A stretch of 6,476 nucleotides of DNA from an uncultured Clostridium sp. (GTDB lineage: Bacteria > Bacillota > Clostridia > TANB77 > CAG-508): positions 1 through 6,476 of the forward strand of contig CAMNND010000058.1 in the NCBI GenBank assembly GCA_946545035.1, read 5' to 3'. The position numbers were made by a program, and so were the translations under genes. Each line of letters starts with the position of its first letter. Within the stretch, counting starts at the first letter, position 1. Below the pieces are notes generated by a model. It did not search any database and was not told the DNA's origin. It was given only the letters and a program-made list of their open reading frames with translations. Positions 4,962 to 6,476 of the stretch are shown one piece after another.

Positions 4962-6476
4962 TTATCTATCACCATCGTCATCATTCCTATTTGATTGAGA
5001 ATTTCTGTATTCGTCTGGAACATAATTTTCGACTTGGGTATCGCCAACCGTTATATCATTTGTTACTTCTTGCATTCTTACATCTTCAATTTTATTAATA
5101 AAGCCTTTGCTGTAATCTATATGGTTACCATTAACAATAGCATCTAATGTATTTTTCGTTGTAATATTTATATCATACTTTTCACCATATGTAGGTGTTT
5201 CCATTTGTTGATCTAAATGGATTTGTTGAATTGCAACATCCGTTAAATATGGTACTAGACTATCACCATTTTTATCGTACTCATTTTTCATATATGATAT
5301 GTTGGTAGCTGTATTCATAAGAGCATCTCTAAAAGTATATACATTTTCGTATTTTACTGCTTCTTCTGGATGATTTGGATCATTATATGTTGCATTCATT
5401 GCTCTAGTTCCCCATTTTACAACATTAATGTTTCTTTCTTGTAATCCTTGGAATAATCCCTCCCAGTCGATTTGAGATTTATCTTTCATTCTATTTAAAT
5501 CACCATAGATTATTACTCCACGTTCATCGATTATACCTTTTTCTCTTAATGAATCTATTAAATACAATACCGCATCTGTTCTTTGTGCCATTGCGCCTAT
5601 CTTCGCTAAGTAATCTTCATTTTTAGCTAATTTTATTTCACCACAATCTTCGATATCAATTGCAAGTGGTGCCATCCTACCTTTAAAATCATACCCTTGC
5701 ATATCTTTGTACATTAAATTGTATGTTGCTTCAATACAATCAGCTTCAATCGCCGCTTCTTCTCTATCTATACAACATGTTAAATAATATGGGATTGTAA
5801 CTGGTGCTTTAAGAATGTATTCCTCGGCAGATGAAAGCTCAAGTCCATACTTATGATCTAGCTCTAATTGTCCATTTTCAACATATCTCTGTAATGGTGC
5901 ATTAATTTCCTCATCAGTAAAATTCTTTATTGTAAATGGATAATCCTCTTTACTTCCACCAATCCTTATTCCTAAACCATCAATCATTCCTTGGTCTAAC
6001 ATTTGGTTTATGTTTTTTCTTTGTGATGGGTTATAATAATCCATAAAATCTATTACATATGATATTTCATCTTTCTTTAGGTCTGTAACTTCATATGTTG
6101 AATCTCCAGAGCCAACATATCCATCTTGAACAATCTCAGGACTATCTTGCAAACCTTGTTCATCCTCCGGTATAATTGAATCAGTTACGGACAAACCATC
6201 TTTTGTTTTATGCCCAATATCTGGTTTACCTTTAACTCCACTAATTACATGTTTAGATACAGCTAATCCAGTTGTTCCTAGTATGGCAATACTTAATGCC
6301 ACTGCAGCCATTCTGTCAAAACGAACTTTTCTTTTAGGTTTACGTTTTGTTTGTGGTTGTCTTTGAGTCGCAGATTCTTGTTTTTCTTCAATCCCGCGTT
6401 TGCACCTTCCAATTAATTCCTCTTGAATACGCTCTGAAGCTCTTGCTCTTTCTTCTGGTGTAGTTAACTTATAACC
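4962..6476 (-). CDS. Membrane-anchored GH25-like (lysozyme-fold) extracytoplasmic protein, 5' partial
   Basis: The frame is open to the right edge, giving 504 residues without the N-terminus. Residues 1-55 are hydrophilic and highly basic, ending in KRKPKRKVRFDR. Next comes one hydrophobic segment (about 56-75, AAVALSIAILGTTGLAV), so topology should be type II with the rest outside the membrane. Met56 (6311-6309) has no Shine-Dalgarno site and would remove the basic tail, so the true start lies beyond the window. After an acidic linker, about residues 137-445 resemble glycoside hydrolase family 25: GLGIRIGG like the family's IIRAG strand, VTIPYYL with a following EEAAIEAD helix, LAIDIED like the catalytic DxE motif (Asp274, Glu276), VIIYGD, and IQQIHL to KYDIN like the final WQY...vDlN strand. 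The match is by eye and divergent, so muramidase activity is not assured. The C-terminus is acidic (NDDDGDR). The HAD gene follows after 17 nt. Confidence 0.6.
   Translation of the reverse strand, partial: GYKLTTPEERARASERIQEELIGRCKRGIEEKQESATQRQPQTKRKPKRKVRFDRMAAVALSIAILGTTGLAVSKHVISGVKGKPDIGHKTKDGLSVTDSIIPEDEQGLQDSPEIVQDGYVGSGDSTYEVTDLKKDEISYVIDFMDYYNPSQRKNINQMLDQGMIDGLGIRIGGSKEDYPFTIKNFTDEEINAPLQRYVENGQLELDHKYGLELSSAEEYILKAPVTIPYYLTCCIDREEAAIEADCIEATYNLMYKDMQGYDFKGRMAPLAIDIEDCGEIKLAKNEDYLAKIGAMAQRTDAVLYLIDSLREKGIIDERGVIIYGDLNRMKDKSQIDWEGLFQGLQERNINVVKWGTRAMNATYNDPNHPEEAVKYENVYTFRDALMNTATNISYMKNEYDKNGDSLVPYLTDVAIQQIHLDQQMETPTYGEKYDINITTKNTLDAIVNGNHIDYSKGFINKIEDVRMQEVTNDITVGDTQVENYVPDEYRNSQSNRNDDDGDR

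Noticed and set aside
4907..5098. Plus-strand open frame of 63 codons across the HAD and GH25-like junction
   Set aside because: It overlaps two minus-strand genes, and its sequence is the reverse complement of the HAD start and the acidic C-terminus of the neighbour.
6291..6319. Promoter-like TTGACA with a 17-nt spacer and TTAAGT on the minus strand inside the membrane-protein gene
   Set aside because: The -10 matches only 3 of 6 positions, the -35 overlaps codons for a conserved-looking basic flank, and transcription would start inside the transmembrane segment. Chance is more likely.

Overview
The window looks like a chromosomal segment from a low-GC Gram-positive anaerobe. Clostridia is the best guess, perhaps close to Lachnospiraceae. 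The basis is the AT-rich coding sequence, strong AAGGAGG-type Shine-Dalgarno sites before nearly every gene, and the conserved Firmicutes order ylxM-ffh-rpsP-khpA-rimM-trmD-rplS. This placement rests on recognising protein families, not on a database search. All genes lie on the minus strand, so transcription runs from high to low coordinates.

There are two transcription units. The upstream one (6476 down to about 4107) holds a 5'-truncated gene for a membrane-anchored extracytoplasmic protein, which I read as a divergent GH25 (lysozyme-like) TIM barrel. It is followed 17 nt later by a Cof-type HAD phosphatase that starts with TTG. The unit closes with a clear Rho-independent terminator (4107-4145).

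The second unit starts at a sigma-A-type promoter (exact TTGACA, 17-nt spacer, TAAAGT) at 4046-4074. It encodes YlxM, the SRP GTPase Ffh, ribosomal protein S16, the KH-domain RNA chaperone KhpA, the 16S maturation factor RimM, the tRNA m1G37 methyltransferase TrmD, and ribosomal protein L19, which runs off the left edge. Gaps are 9-32 nt and no internal terminator is visible, so the seven genes form one operon for protein targeting, ribosome assembly and tRNA modification. I see no stretch over 300 bases without a gene, and no RNA genes, mobile elements or CRISPR.

This is mostly a housekeeping region and I do not see a new multi-gene system. The points worth a second look are an acidic, internally repeated C-terminal extension on L19, a Glu at the TrmD position normally held by the catalytic Asp, and the GH25-like protein with its long basic cytoplasmic tail and easily mis-called start.
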